Source of the DNA: Lentzea albida
GTDB lineage: Bacteria; Actinomycetota; Actinomycetes; Mycobacteriales; Pseudonocardiaceae
Assembly (NCBI RefSeq): GCF_900111005.1
Contig: NZ_FOFV01000002.1
Location: 186,001 to 250,000 of the forward strand
Direction of reading: 5' to 3'
Length of the DNA: 64,000 bases
Shown here: piece by piece, positions 51,901-58,687 of the stretch
How the letters are laid out: the number at the start of each line of letters is the position of its first letter
How positions within the stretch are numbered: the first letter of the stretch is position 1
The notes under the pieces: model-generated
Database searches by the model: none
What the model was told of the DNA's origin: nothing
Seen by the model: the letters and a program-made list of their open reading frames with translations, nothing else
Position numbers and translations under genes: made by a program

Positions 51901-52790
51901 CCGTGTTCGGCAACTACACCCAGCGCAACGACGGCCCCGGCAAGGTGTTCGACTTCGCCGGTGTCCAGAACATGACCATCGAGAACATCTGGGTCGAGCA
52001 CATGATGTGCCTGTTCTGGGGCAACAACGTCGACAACAACGTCATCAAGGACAGCCGCATCCGCAACATGTACGCGGACGGCCTGAACATGACGAACGGG
52101 TCGTCGGGCAACCGCGTCGCCAACATCGAGGCCCGGTCGACCGGTGACGACGCGTTCGCGTTGTTCGCCGCCACCGACAACGGCGGCACCGGCCAGCAGA
52201 ACAACTTGTTCGAGAACCTGAGCGTGACGACCCCGTGGCGCGCGGCCGGCCTCGCGGTCTACGGCGGCAAGAACAACGTCTTCCGCAACATCTACATCGC
52301 GGACACGCTCACCTACTCCGCCGTGACGATCAGCTCGCTCGACTTCGGTTACCCGATGGAGGACTTCGGGCCCGAGCCGACGACGTTCAGCGGCCTCACC
52401 CTGGTCCGCTCCGGCGGCCACTTCTGGGGCGCGCAGACGTTCGGCGCGATCTGGATGTTCTCCGCGTCCAAGAAGTACACGGGGATCCGGGTGAACGACG
52501 TCGAGATCATCGATCCGACGTACAGCGGGATCATGTTCCAGACCAAGTACAACGGTGCCGCCGAGAACGTCTTCCAGGACACGGTGCTGTCCAACGTGAG
52601 CATCTCGGGTGCGCGCAAGTCCGGTGACGCGTTCGACGCCAAGTCCGGTTTCGGCCTGTGGGCCAACGAGATGCCGGAACCGAACCAGGGGCCCGCCGTC
52701 GGCGAGGTCACGTTCAACGGCCTGAGGTTCAGCAACAACTTCCAGGACATCAGGAACACGACGTCCACCTTCAAGATCAACATCAACTGA
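48975..52790 (+). CDS. Secreted GH87 alpha-1,3-glucanase, 1271 residues
   Basis: A modular extracellular glucanase. Signal peptide (1-36), a degenerate half discoidin (36-118), F5/8C discoidin (about 120-252), Fn3 (about 258-345), second discoidin (about 348-483), two CARDB domains (about 488-597, 600-712), a CBM35-like sandwich (about 718-878) and the beta-helix catalytic domain (about 880-1271). YADGLN (Asp1035) and TGDDAF (Asp1058, Asp1059) reproduce exactly the spacing of the three catalytic Asp residues of GH87 enzymes (x, x+23, x+24). It should hydrolyse alpha-1,3-glucan, found in fungal walls and mutan. A similar gene follows 25 bp later. Confidence 0.87.
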   Translation: MHASLLTTRSRSLLAPITALVTVAATLTISPAAQAAPVSLDLAKQTRIDQVTLTSSRTGTETFAVQTSLDGRGWSTLVAEQPHEFKNGKATFQVDPTLVRHVRATKTTAKLEVREAAVSAQLQATYSASSVSQNYGPGNAGDGNQGTYWESANNAFPQWIQADLGSAVKADRVVLKLPTAGWGTRTQTLSVQGSTDGQNFTDLVASRGYEFNPASGSTVAIDFTAATTRYVRLRITANTGWPAGQISEFEVQGPTGGDTQAPSAPSNLAFTQPQSGQIRLTWNAGTDNVGVTAYDVYANGVLRTTVTGTTYTDSQPDGLRVSYHVIAKDAAGNQSPASNTVTREGATGTNLAQGKPVTANNNIHNFVAANANDGNVQTYWESNGFPGTLTVQLGSNADVGSVAVKLNPDSAWGARTQNIEVLGREQNATGFTSLVAGRDYRFDPATGNSVTITASGRIADLQLRGTSNTGAPGTQVAEIQVFGTPAPNPDLTVTATSFTPASPVETDQITLNATVRNAGTAASTATDVTFFLGTTAVGTANVGALAAGAQANVSTTISARPEGSYEYTAKVDETKKVAEQNESNNARVHPDRLVVTPVPSSDLVAVPSWSPSNPGNGQTTTFSVALKNQGTTASASGAHGITVTILNSSGQTVRTLTGSHNGTINAGATTAAVNLGTWTAADGRYTVRTVVANDGNEIPAKQGNNTSEQSLFIGRGASVPWQHVEAEDATVGGGAQVLSPNRTIGDLAGEASGRRAVTLNGTGQSVEFTTSGPTNTLVTRFSIPDSSGGGGITSNLNVYVNGQFHKAIDLTSKYMWLYGNEASPNNSPGSGGPRHIYDEANVMLNSTFPAGTKIKLQKDAANTTNYAIDFVNFEQVQAAGNPDAARYAVPAGFTHQDVQNALDRVRMDTTGNLVGVYLPAGTYQTQQKFNVYGKPVKVIGAGPWFTRFQAPQTQENTDLGFSAQSSASGSTFSGFAVFGNYTQRNDGPGKVFDFAGVQNMTIENIWVEHMMCLFWGNNVDNNVIKDSRIRNMYADGLNMTNGSSGNRVANIEARSTGDDAFALFAATDNGGTGQQNNLFENLSVTTPWRAAGLAVYGGKNNVFRNIYIADTLTYSAVTISSLDFGYPMEDFGPEPTTFSGLTLVRSGGHFWGAQTFGAIWMFSASKKYTGIRVNDVEIIDPTYSGIMFQTKYNGAAENVFQDTVLSNVSISGARKSGDAFDAKSGFGLWANEMPEPNQGPAVGEVTFNGLRFSNNFQDIRNTTSTFKININ
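50187..50228 (+). repeat. 42-bp sequence identical to 53509-53550
   Basis: Within the second discoidin domain, 42 consecutive bases coding KLNPDSAWGARTQN are identical in both GH87 genes, including third positions. The surrounding protein is only partly conserved, so this points to recent duplication or gene conversion. Confidence 0.85.
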
Positions 52791-52815
52791 TTTCCCTGCC
52801 GCGAAGGACAAGTAC

Positions 52816-55800
52816 ATGAAATCCACGCTCATGAAGCGTGCGGTGAGTGCTGCCGTGGTCAGCGCTCTCGCACTGTTCGGATTGACACCCGCGGCAGGAG
52901 CAGCGGTCGTCCGGCTGTCCGCGAACCTGACCGCGTCGAGCAGCAACGGCCCGTACGGGGCCGGGAACGCCGGTGACGGCAACCAGGGCAGCTACTGGGA
53001 GAGCACGAACGGCGTGTTCCCGCAGTGGCTCCAGGCCGACCTCGGTTCGTCGAGGAGCGTCAGCAAGGTCGTGCTGCGCCTGCCCTCGACCTGGGAGCAG
53101 CGCTCGCAAACGCTTGCTGTGCAAGGGAGTGCGAACGGATCGCAGTTCAGCGACCTCGTCGGTTCGGGCGCGCGGGTCTTCTCCCCCGGCTCGAACAACA
53201 CGGTGACGCTGGACTTCACCGCCACCAGCGCGCGGTACGTGCGCGTCACGATCACCGCGAACTCCGGCTGGGCCGCGGGCCAGCTCAGCGAGTTCGAGGT
53301 GCACGGCGAGTCCGGGCCGGTCGACCCGCCGCCCGCCGGGGACGACCTGGCGGCCGGCAAGCCGGTCGAGGAGTCCGGGCACGTGCACGACTTCGTGCCC
53401 GCCAACGCCGTGGACGGCAACGTGGGCACGTACTGGGAGTCGAGCGGGCTGCCCGGTCACCTGACCGCGAAGCTGGGCTCGAACGCCGACATCACCTCGG
53501 TCGTCGTGAAGCTCAACCCCGACTCCGCGTGGGGCGCCCGCACGCAGAACTTCGAGGTGCTCGGACGTGAGGCGGGCGCGTCCGCGTTCGCGACCCTGAA
53601 GGCGCGCGCCGACTACCGGTTCGACCCGGCCACCGGCAACACCGTCACCGTGCCGGTGACCGGTCGCGCGTCCGACGTGCGGCTGCACTTCTACTCGAAC
53701 ACCGGCGCGCCCGGCGGCCAGGTCGCCGAGTTCCAGGTGTTCGGGGCCTCGGCTCCCGCGCCCGACCTGACCGTCACGAACCTGACGTGGACACCGGCGA
53801 GCCCGTCCGAGGCCGACGCGATCAGGCTCACCGCCACCGTGCGCAACGGCGGCACCGTGGCGTCCGGCGCGACGACGCTGAACGCCACGCTCGGCGGCAC
53901 CGTCGCGGGCACCGCCTCCGTCGGCGCGCTCGCCGCCGGGGCCACGGCCACCGTCACGGTCGACGCGGGTCGCCGGGGTGCCGGTTCCTACGCGGCCGCG
54001 GCCACCGTGGACCCGGCCGGCCAGGTCGCGGAGACCAACGAGGGCAACAACACCTTCACCTCCGGCTCTCCCCTGGTCGTCGGCCAGGCGCCGGGACCGG
54101 ACCTGCAGATCACCGGTGTCACGCCGAACCCGTCGTCCCCGGCGGCAGGCCAGCAGGTGACGTTCGCGGTGTCGGTCAACAACCGCGGCACCTCGGCTGC
54201 GGGCGCCTCGGTGACCCGTGTCTCGGTCGGCGGCAGCACCTTGAACGCCAACACCGGAGCGATCAACCCCGGTCAGACCGTGACGGTCAACGTCGGCACC
54301 TGGACCGCCACCAACGGCGGCGCCACGGCCACCGCGACCGCCGACGCGACCAACGTCGTGGCGGAGACCAACGAGAACAACAACACCGCCACCCAGTCCG
54401 TTGTGGTCGGACGCGGCGCCTCGGTGCCGTTCACCTCGTACGAGGCCGAAGCAGGCCGCCACAACGGCACGCTGCTGCAGGCCGACGCGAAGCGCACGTT
54501 CGGGCACACCAACTTCGGCTCCGAGTCCTCGGGCCGCAAGTCGGTGCGACTCGACGCGCAGGGCCAGTTCGTGGAGATCACCTCGACGGTCAGCACCAAC
54601 TCGATCGTCGTGCGCAACTCGATCCCGGACGCCGCCGCGGGCGGTGGCCAGGAGGCGACGATCAGCCTCTACGCGAACGACCAGTTCGTGCAGAAGCTGA
54701 CGTTCTCGTCGCGCCACAGCTGGCTCTACGGCACGACCGACGACCCCGAGGGCCTCACGAACCGTCCGGGTGGCGACGCCCGCAGGCTGTTCGACGAGAC
54801 CTCGCAGTTGCTGGCGAACTCCTACCCGGCGGGCACGAAGTTCAAGCTCCAGCGCGACTCCGGTGACAACGCGCAGTTCTACGTCATCGACCTGATCGAC
54901 CTGGAGCAGGTCGCCCCGGCCGCCTCGAAGCCGTCCGAGTGCGTCTCGATCACGCAGTACGGCGCCACCGCGAACGACCAGACGGACGACACCGACGCGT
55001 TGCAGCGCGCCGTGACGGCCGACCAGAACGGCGAGATCCCCTGCGTCTGGATCCCGGAGGGCAAGTTCCGCCAGGAGAAGAAGATCCTCACCGTGTTCAA
55101 CAGCGGTGGTGACAACCAGGTCGGCATCCGCAACGTCACGATCCGCGGCGCCGGCATGTGGCGCTCGCAGCTGTTCTCGCTGATCCAGCCGCAGGACGCC
55201 GACACGATCAACCACCCGCACGAGGGCAACTTCGGCTTCGACATCGACGACAACACGCAGATCTCCGACATCGCGATCTTCGGCTCCGGCCGGATCCGCG
55301 GCGGTGACGGCGGCGCCGAGGGCGGCGTCGGCCTCAACGGCCGGTTCGGCAAGAACACCAAGGTCACCAACGTGTGGATCGAGCACGCGAACGTCGGTGT
55401 CTGGGTCGGCCGCGACTACACCAACCTGCCGGACCGCTGGAACCCCGGCGACGGCCTGCAGTTCAGCGGCATGCGCATCCGCGACACCTACGCCGACGGC
55501 ATCAACTTCACCAACGGCACCCGCAACTCCACGGTGTTCAACTCGTCGTTCCGCACCACGGGCGACGACGCGCTGGCCGTGTGGGCGTCGAAGTACGTGA
55601 AGGACCAGAACCTGGACGCCGGCAGCGGCAACGCGTTCCTCAACAACACGATCGCACTCCCCTGGCGCGCCAACGGGATCGCGATCTACGGCGGGTCGAA
55701 CAACCGCGCGGAGAACAACATCATCTCCGACACCGCCAACTACCCGGGCATCATGCTGGCGACCGACCACGACCCGCTGCCGTTCGGCGGGACGACGTTG

Positions 55801-56145
55801 CTCGCCAACAACGCCCTGTACCGCACGGGCGGCGCGTTCTGGGGTGAGGCGCAGGAGTTCGGCGCCATCACGCTGTTCTCGCAGAACCTGCCGATCCCCG
55901 GCGTCGTCATCCGCGACACCGAGATCCTCGACTCGACCTACGACGGGATCCAGTTCAAGGGCGGCGGCAGCGGCATGCCGGACGTGCAGATCAGCAACGT
56001 CCGGATCGACCGGTCCAACAACGGCTCGGGCATCCTCGCGATGGCCCAGGCCCGCGGGTCGGCGCGCCTGACGAACGTCACGATCACCAACTCGCGCGAC
56101 GGCGACATCACGATCGAGCCGGGATCGCAGTTCGTCATCGGCTAG
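52816..56145 (+). CDS. Secreted GH87 alpha-1,3-glucanase, 1109 residues
   Basis: A second modular glucanase. Signal peptide (1-29), discoidin (about 32-164), second discoidin (about 176-311), two CARDB domains (about 315-423, 428-532), a CBM35-like domain (about 538-702) and the catalytic beta-helix (about 705-1109), opened by SITQYGATANDQTDDTDALQ. YADGIN (Asp894) and TGDDAL (Asp917, Asp918) keep the GH87 x, x+23, x+24 spacing. Compared with the upstream enzyme it lacks the Fn3 domain and the half discoidin, and its catalytic domain diverges widely, which suggests a different cleavage mode. GAAGGACA precedes the ATG. Confidence 0.87.
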   Translation: MKSTLMKRAVSAAVVSALALFGLTPAAGAAVVRLSANLTASSSNGPYGAGNAGDGNQGSYWESTNGVFPQWLQADLGSSRSVSKVVLRLPSTWEQRSQTLAVQGSANGSQFSDLVGSGARVFSPGSNNTVTLDFTATSARYVRVTITANSGWAAGQLSEFEVHGESGPVDPPPAGDDLAAGKPVEESGHVHDFVPANAVDGNVGTYWESSGLPGHLTAKLGSNADITSVVVKLNPDSAWGARTQNFEVLGREAGASAFATLKARADYRFDPATGNTVTVPVTGRASDVRLHFYSNTGAPGGQVAEFQVFGASAPAPDLTVTNLTWTPASPSEADAIRLTATVRNGGTVASGATTLNATLGGTVAGTASVGALAAGATATVTVDAGRRGAGSYAAAATVDPAGQVAETNEGNNTFTSGSPLVVGQAPGPDLQITGVTPNPSSPAAGQQVTFAVSVNNRGTSAAGASVTRVSVGGSTLNANTGAINPGQTVTVNVGTWTATNGGATATATADATNVVAETNENNNTATQSVVVGRGASVPFTSYEAEAGRHNGTLLQADAKRTFGHTNFGSESSGRKSVRLDAQGQFVEITSTVSTNSIVVRNSIPDAAAGGGQEATISLYANDQFVQKLTFSSRHSWLYGTTDDPEGLTNRPGGDARRLFDETSQLLANSYPAGTKFKLQRDSGDNAQFYVIDLIDLEQVAPAASKPSECVSITQYGATANDQTDDTDALQRAVTADQNGEIPCVWIPEGKFRQEKKILTVFNSGGDNQVGIRNVTIRGAGMWRSQLFSLIQPQDADTINHPHEGNFGFDIDDNTQISDIAIFGSGRIRGGDGGAEGGVGLNGRFGKNTKVTNVWIEHANVGVWVGRDYTNLPDRWNPGDGLQFSGMRIRDTYADGINFTNGTRNSTVFNSSFRTTGDDALAVWASKYVKDQNLDAGSGNAFLNNTIALPWRANGIAIYGGSNNRAENNIISDTANYPGIMLATDHDPLPFGGTTLLANNALYRTGGAFWGEAQEFGAITLFSQNLPIPGVVIRDTEILDSTYDGIQFKGGGSGMPDVQISNVRIDRSNNGSGILAMAQARGSARLTNVTITNSRDGDITIEPGSQFVIG
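53509..53550 (+). repeat. 42-bp sequence identical to 50187-50228
   Basis: The copy of the identical block in the second GH87 gene, coding the same discoidin segment. Confidence 0.85.
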
Positions 56146-56163
56146 TCCGGATCTAGATCACTT

Positions 56164-56210
56164 TTGAAACCACCTCCGATCGGGTATCTCCCGGTCGGAG
56201 GTGGTTTCAA
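56164..56210 (+). promoter_or_regulatory. Perfect 16-bp hairpin burying the next gene's RBS
   Basis: TTGAAACCACCTCCGA (56164-56179) pairs perfectly with TCGGAGGTGGTTTCAA (56195-56210); an inner CGGG/CCCG stem lengthens it, leaving the loop TATCT. The right arm contains GGAGGTGG, the only ribosome binding site for the universal stress gene, and its last base is the A of the ATG. No T-run follows. It may terminate the GH87 transcript, mask translation, or both. Confidence 0.8.
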
Positions 56211-57061
56211 TGTCCACGGTCGTTGTCGGGTTCGACGGTTCCGACCTGGCCAGGCGCGCTGTGCGGTTCGGTGCCGAGGAAGCATCCCGCCGCGGTGCCG
56301 CGCTTCAGGTGGTGCACGCCGTCCGCGCTCCCCTGCCCGAACCGGTCTTCACGCCGATGTCCGTCCCGGTGCCGGAGTTCGTCACCGAGGAGACGATGTC
56401 CAAGGCCGCCGAGGACCACCTCGCCGAGCTGGCCGAGGAGATCAGGCGCGACTGGCCTTCGCTCGAGGTGGCCACCCACGTGCGCATCGGCCGCCCGGTC
56501 GACGTCCTCGCGGACGAACCCGGCGACCTGCTGGTGCTCGGCTCGTCCGGCCGCACCGGCATCGCCGAGATGTTCCTCGGTTCCACCGCCGTCGAGCTGG
56601 TGTCGACGGCGGGCCGTCCCGTGATCGTGACGCGCTCCGGCCCGGTCGACGGCCGCGTGGTCGTCGGCGTCGACGGCTCCGACACCTCGACGGACGCGAT
56701 CGCGTTCGCCTTCGAGCACGCCGCCCGCCACGGCCGCGAACTGCACGCCCTCCACGCCTTCAACGACGCCGGCTGGGCCGAACTGCCCGAGCCGGACGTC
56801 GACCACGTCCGCGCGGACCTCTCCAAGCTGCTGGACGAACAACTGGCACCCCACGCCGCGCGGTGGCCCGATGTGCACGTGTCGCACGAGGTCGTCTTCG
56901 ACGCTCCCGCCCGCGCGTTGCTCCATGCGGCCGACGGCGCTGCTCTCGTCGCGGTGGGAAGTCACGGCCGTGGAGCCGTGACGCGTGCAATCCTGGGTTC
57001 GGTGAGCCACGCTGTGCTCCACCACGCGCCGTGCCCGGTCGCGGTGGTCCATCGGAGGTGA
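56210..57061 (+). CDS. Tandem universal stress protein
   Basis: A 283-residue protein of two Usp domains (about 1-143 and 148-283). Each ends with the ATP-binding motif G-2x-G-9x-G(S/T): GSSGRTGIAEMFLGST in the first and GSHGRGAVTRAILGSV in the second. VVVGFDGSD and VVVGVDGSD start each domain. Such two-domain proteins bind ATP and respond to dormancy or oxygen stress in actinomycetes. The ATG abuts a perfect hairpin that holds its ribosome binding site, which suggests post-transcriptional control. A lipoprotein gene starts 6 bp after the stop. Confidence 0.94.
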   Translation: MSTVVVGFDGSDLARRAVRFGAEEASRRGAALQVVHAVRAPLPEPVFTPMSVPVPEFVTEETMSKAAEDHLAELAEEIRRDWPSLEVATHVRIGRPVDVLADEPGDLLVLGSSGRTGIAEMFLGSTAVELVSTAGRPVIVTRSGPVDGRVVVGVDGSDTSTDAIAFAFEHAARHGRELHALHAFNDAGWAELPEPDVDHVRADLSKLLDEQLAPHAARWPDVHVSHEVVFDAPARALLHAADGAALVAVGSHGRGAVTRAILGSVSHAVLHHAPCPVAVVHRR

Positions 57062-57067
57062 CGTCGG

Positions 57068-57496
57068 ATGCGCGGGTTAGCGGCCGTGCTGCTGTGCCTG
57101 GTCTTGGCTTCGTGCGGCCAGGTTCCGCCACCGCAGGTGCCTGCTTCGGCGCCGCCTTTGAGCGTGGTGACGTCCGCGGCCGTGGCGTCGCCGCCGAGTT
57201 CGGCCCCGCTCAGCGTTCCGGTGCCGACGTCGGCACCACCGCCGCCCACGCTGCCCACTCCCTCGCGTGCGCTCGACCCGTCGCTGACGACGGTGCGGGG
57301 CACGGTGTCCGGTGGGGTCGAGTCCGGCTGCACCCTCCTGTCCACGCCCGGTGAGCAGTACTTGCTGCTCGGCGCCGACCCCGCGATCGCGGTGGCCGGC
57401 GCCGTGGTGGAGGTGAGCGGGCGTCCTGATCCCGGTGCGATGACCACGTGCCAGCAGGGCACGCCGTTCCACGTCGTCAGGACATCTCGCGTCTAG
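57068..57496 (+). CDS. Proline/serine-rich lipoprotein
   Basis: A 142-residue lipoprotein with lipobox LASC (Cys16), a long Pro/Ser/Val-rich linker (about 18-70) that should span the peptidoglycan, and a small C-terminal domain with SGGVESGCTLL, AVVEVSGRPDP and TTCQQGTPF, whose two Cys residues may pair. Function is unknown; the end domain resembles an OB-like beta-barrel. GGAGGTGA within the end of the stress-protein gene serves as its ribosome binding site. The stop overlaps the convergent esterase stop by 4 bp. Confidence 0.82.
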   Translation: MRGLAAVLLCLVLASCGQVPPPQVPASAPPLSVVTSAAVASPPSSAPLSVPVPTSAPPPPTLPTPSRALDPSLTTVRGTVSGGVESGCTLLSTPGEQYLLLGADPAIAVAGAVVEVSGRPDPGAMTTCQQGTPFHVVRTSRV

Positions 57497-58428
57497 TCGT
57501 TCAGCGCCTTGCGGAGGAACGCGACGGCCTGGCTGATAGCGCCCTCGGCGGCGTGCGTGCCGCGCAACGCGTTGAGCATCACGAAGTCGTGGATCGCGCC
57601 CGCGTACCGCACGGCCGTGACGGGCACCCCGGCGGAGCGCAGCTTGTCGGCGTAGGCCTCGCCCTCGTCGCGCAGCACGTCGGCCTCGGCGGTGATCACG
57701 AGCGCCTGGGGCAGGCCCGCGAGCTGGTCGAGCGTGGCGCGCAGCGGGGACGCGGTGATCTCGGCGCGCTCGACGGGGTTCGTCGTGTACTGGTCCCAGA
57801 ACCACTGCATGCCGTCGCGGCGCAGGAAGTAGCCCTCGGCGAACTGCAGGTACGAGTCGGTGTCGAAGGACGCGTCGGTGACCGGGTAGAAGAGCACCTG
57901 GGCCTTCAACGCGATGTCGCCGCGTTCCTTGGCCTGCAACGTGAGCGCCGCGGCCATGTTGCCGCCGACCGAGTCACCGGCGACCGCCACGCGCGACGCG
58001 TCCAGGCCGTAGGAGGCGCCGTCGGTCTGGATCCACTGCGCGGTGGCGTAGTTCTGGTTGATCGCGACCGGGTAGCGGGCCTCCGGCGAGAGCGAGTAGT
58101 CGGGGAAGACGACGGCCGCACCGGCGCCGACGGCCAGTTCGCGGACCAGGCGGTCGTGGGTGTGGGCGTTGCCGAAGACCCAGCCGGCGCCGTGGATGTA
58201 GAGGATCACCGGGAGGTCGCCGGTCGCGCCGAGGGGCTTGACCACGCGGACCTTGAAGCCGTCGAGCTCCACCCACTGCTCGTCGACCTCGGGCTTCGCG
58301 ATCTCACCCGACTGCACCTCGTCGACGGCCTTGCGGCCCTCCTCGGGGGCGAGGTCGAACAGGAACGGCGGCTGGGCGGTGGCGGCGGCGAACTCGGCGG
58401 CGGCGGGCTCGAGGACTGGGCGCTTCAT
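57493..58428 (-). CDS. HSL-type alpha/beta hydrolase (esterase)
   Basis: A 311-residue esterase of the hormone-sensitive-lipase (fold-3) family. HGAGW (about 79-83) is a variant of the HGGG oxyanion motif, GDSVGG has nucleophile Ser153, the acid is in AEADVLRDEG and His in GAIHDFV. YSLSPEARYP is a family signature. It should hydrolyse short-chain esters or lactones. GAAGGAGCAGCC precedes the ATG. A perfect palindrome lies 39 bp upstream, with no regulator gene nearby. Confidence 0.92.
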   Translation of the reverse strand: MKRPVLEPAAAEFAAATAQPPFLFDLAPEEGRKAVDEVQSGEIAKPEVDEQWVELDGFKVRVVKPLGATGDLPVILYIHGAGWVFGNAHTHDRLVRELAVGAGAAVVFPDYSLSPEARYPVAINQNYATAQWIQTDGASYGLDASRVAVAGDSVGGNMAAALTLQAKERGDIALKAQVLFYPVTDASFDTDSYLQFAEGYFLRRDGMQWFWDQYTTNPVERAEITASPLRATLDQLAGLPQALVITAEADVLRDEGEAYADKLRSAGVPVTAVRYAGAIHDFVMLNALRGTHAAEGAISQAVAFLRKALND

Positions 58429-58466
58429 GGCTGCTCCTTCGTGGATCGGATGCCATAAAGCTAGTA

Positions 58467-58481
58467 CGCGATTAAATCGCG
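58467..58481. promoter_or_regulatory. Operator palindrome upstream of the esterase
   Basis: CGCGATT-A-AATCGCG is a perfect 7-1-7 inverted repeat, 39 bp before the esterase start on the minus strand. Its AT-rich centre in this GC-rich DNA and its promoter position suit a TetR or MarR operator; no regulator gene is adjacent. Confidence 0.65.
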
Positions 58482-58518
58482 CACAACGTAACCACGACCT
58501 CACCGGAGACGGGAATAC

Positions 58519-58552
58519 CGACGGCCCCCACCCGAACGGGCGAGGGCCGTCG
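58519..58552 (-). terminator. Hairpin terminator downstream of the ceramidase
   Basis: CGACGGCCC and GGGCCGTCG form a 9-bp stem with inner pairing of CCCG with CGGG. It lies 136 bp after the ceramidase stop on the minus strand and before the esterase promoter. Confidence 0.6.
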
Positions 58553-58558
58553 ATGAGC

Positions 58559-58687
58559 GCGTGCTGGACTCAGGGCAGAGCGGCCGTGGCAGGCGTGCAA
58601 GCCGAGCCGATGGCGGGCGTGTCAGCTGACGGAGAAGGCGGCCGTGGCCGGCCTGTCAACCGGCAGAAGCTCCAGCGAGCCCGCGTG
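58559..58687 (-). repeat. Degenerate repeats of the ceramidase 3' end
   Basis: Just past the ceramidase stop the minus strand would encode further tails like its own C-terminus, ATAGFTVG-stop: ATAAFSVS-stop (TGA at 58622-58624) and ATAALP-stop (TGA at 58570-58572). GCGGCCGTGG recurs at 58580 and 58638 (58 bp apart) and GCGTG/GCCTG motifs recur about every 24-34 bp. It looks like decayed tandem duplication. Confidence 0.55.

Noticed and set aside
49014..52982. A 1322-codon open frame on the minus strand
   Set aside because: It is antisense to the first GH87 gene, with Val/Arg/Gly/Asp low-complexity protein and no motifs.
52783..55770. A 995-codon open frame on the minus strand
   Set aside because: Antisense to the second GH87 gene, with the same low-complexity composition.
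48975..56145. Polygalacturonase (GH28) or pectate-lyase identity for the two beta-helix enzymes
   Set aside because: The three Asp residues spaced x, x+23, x+24 and the discoidin/CBM35 modules fit GH87 better; GH28 signature motifs were not seen.
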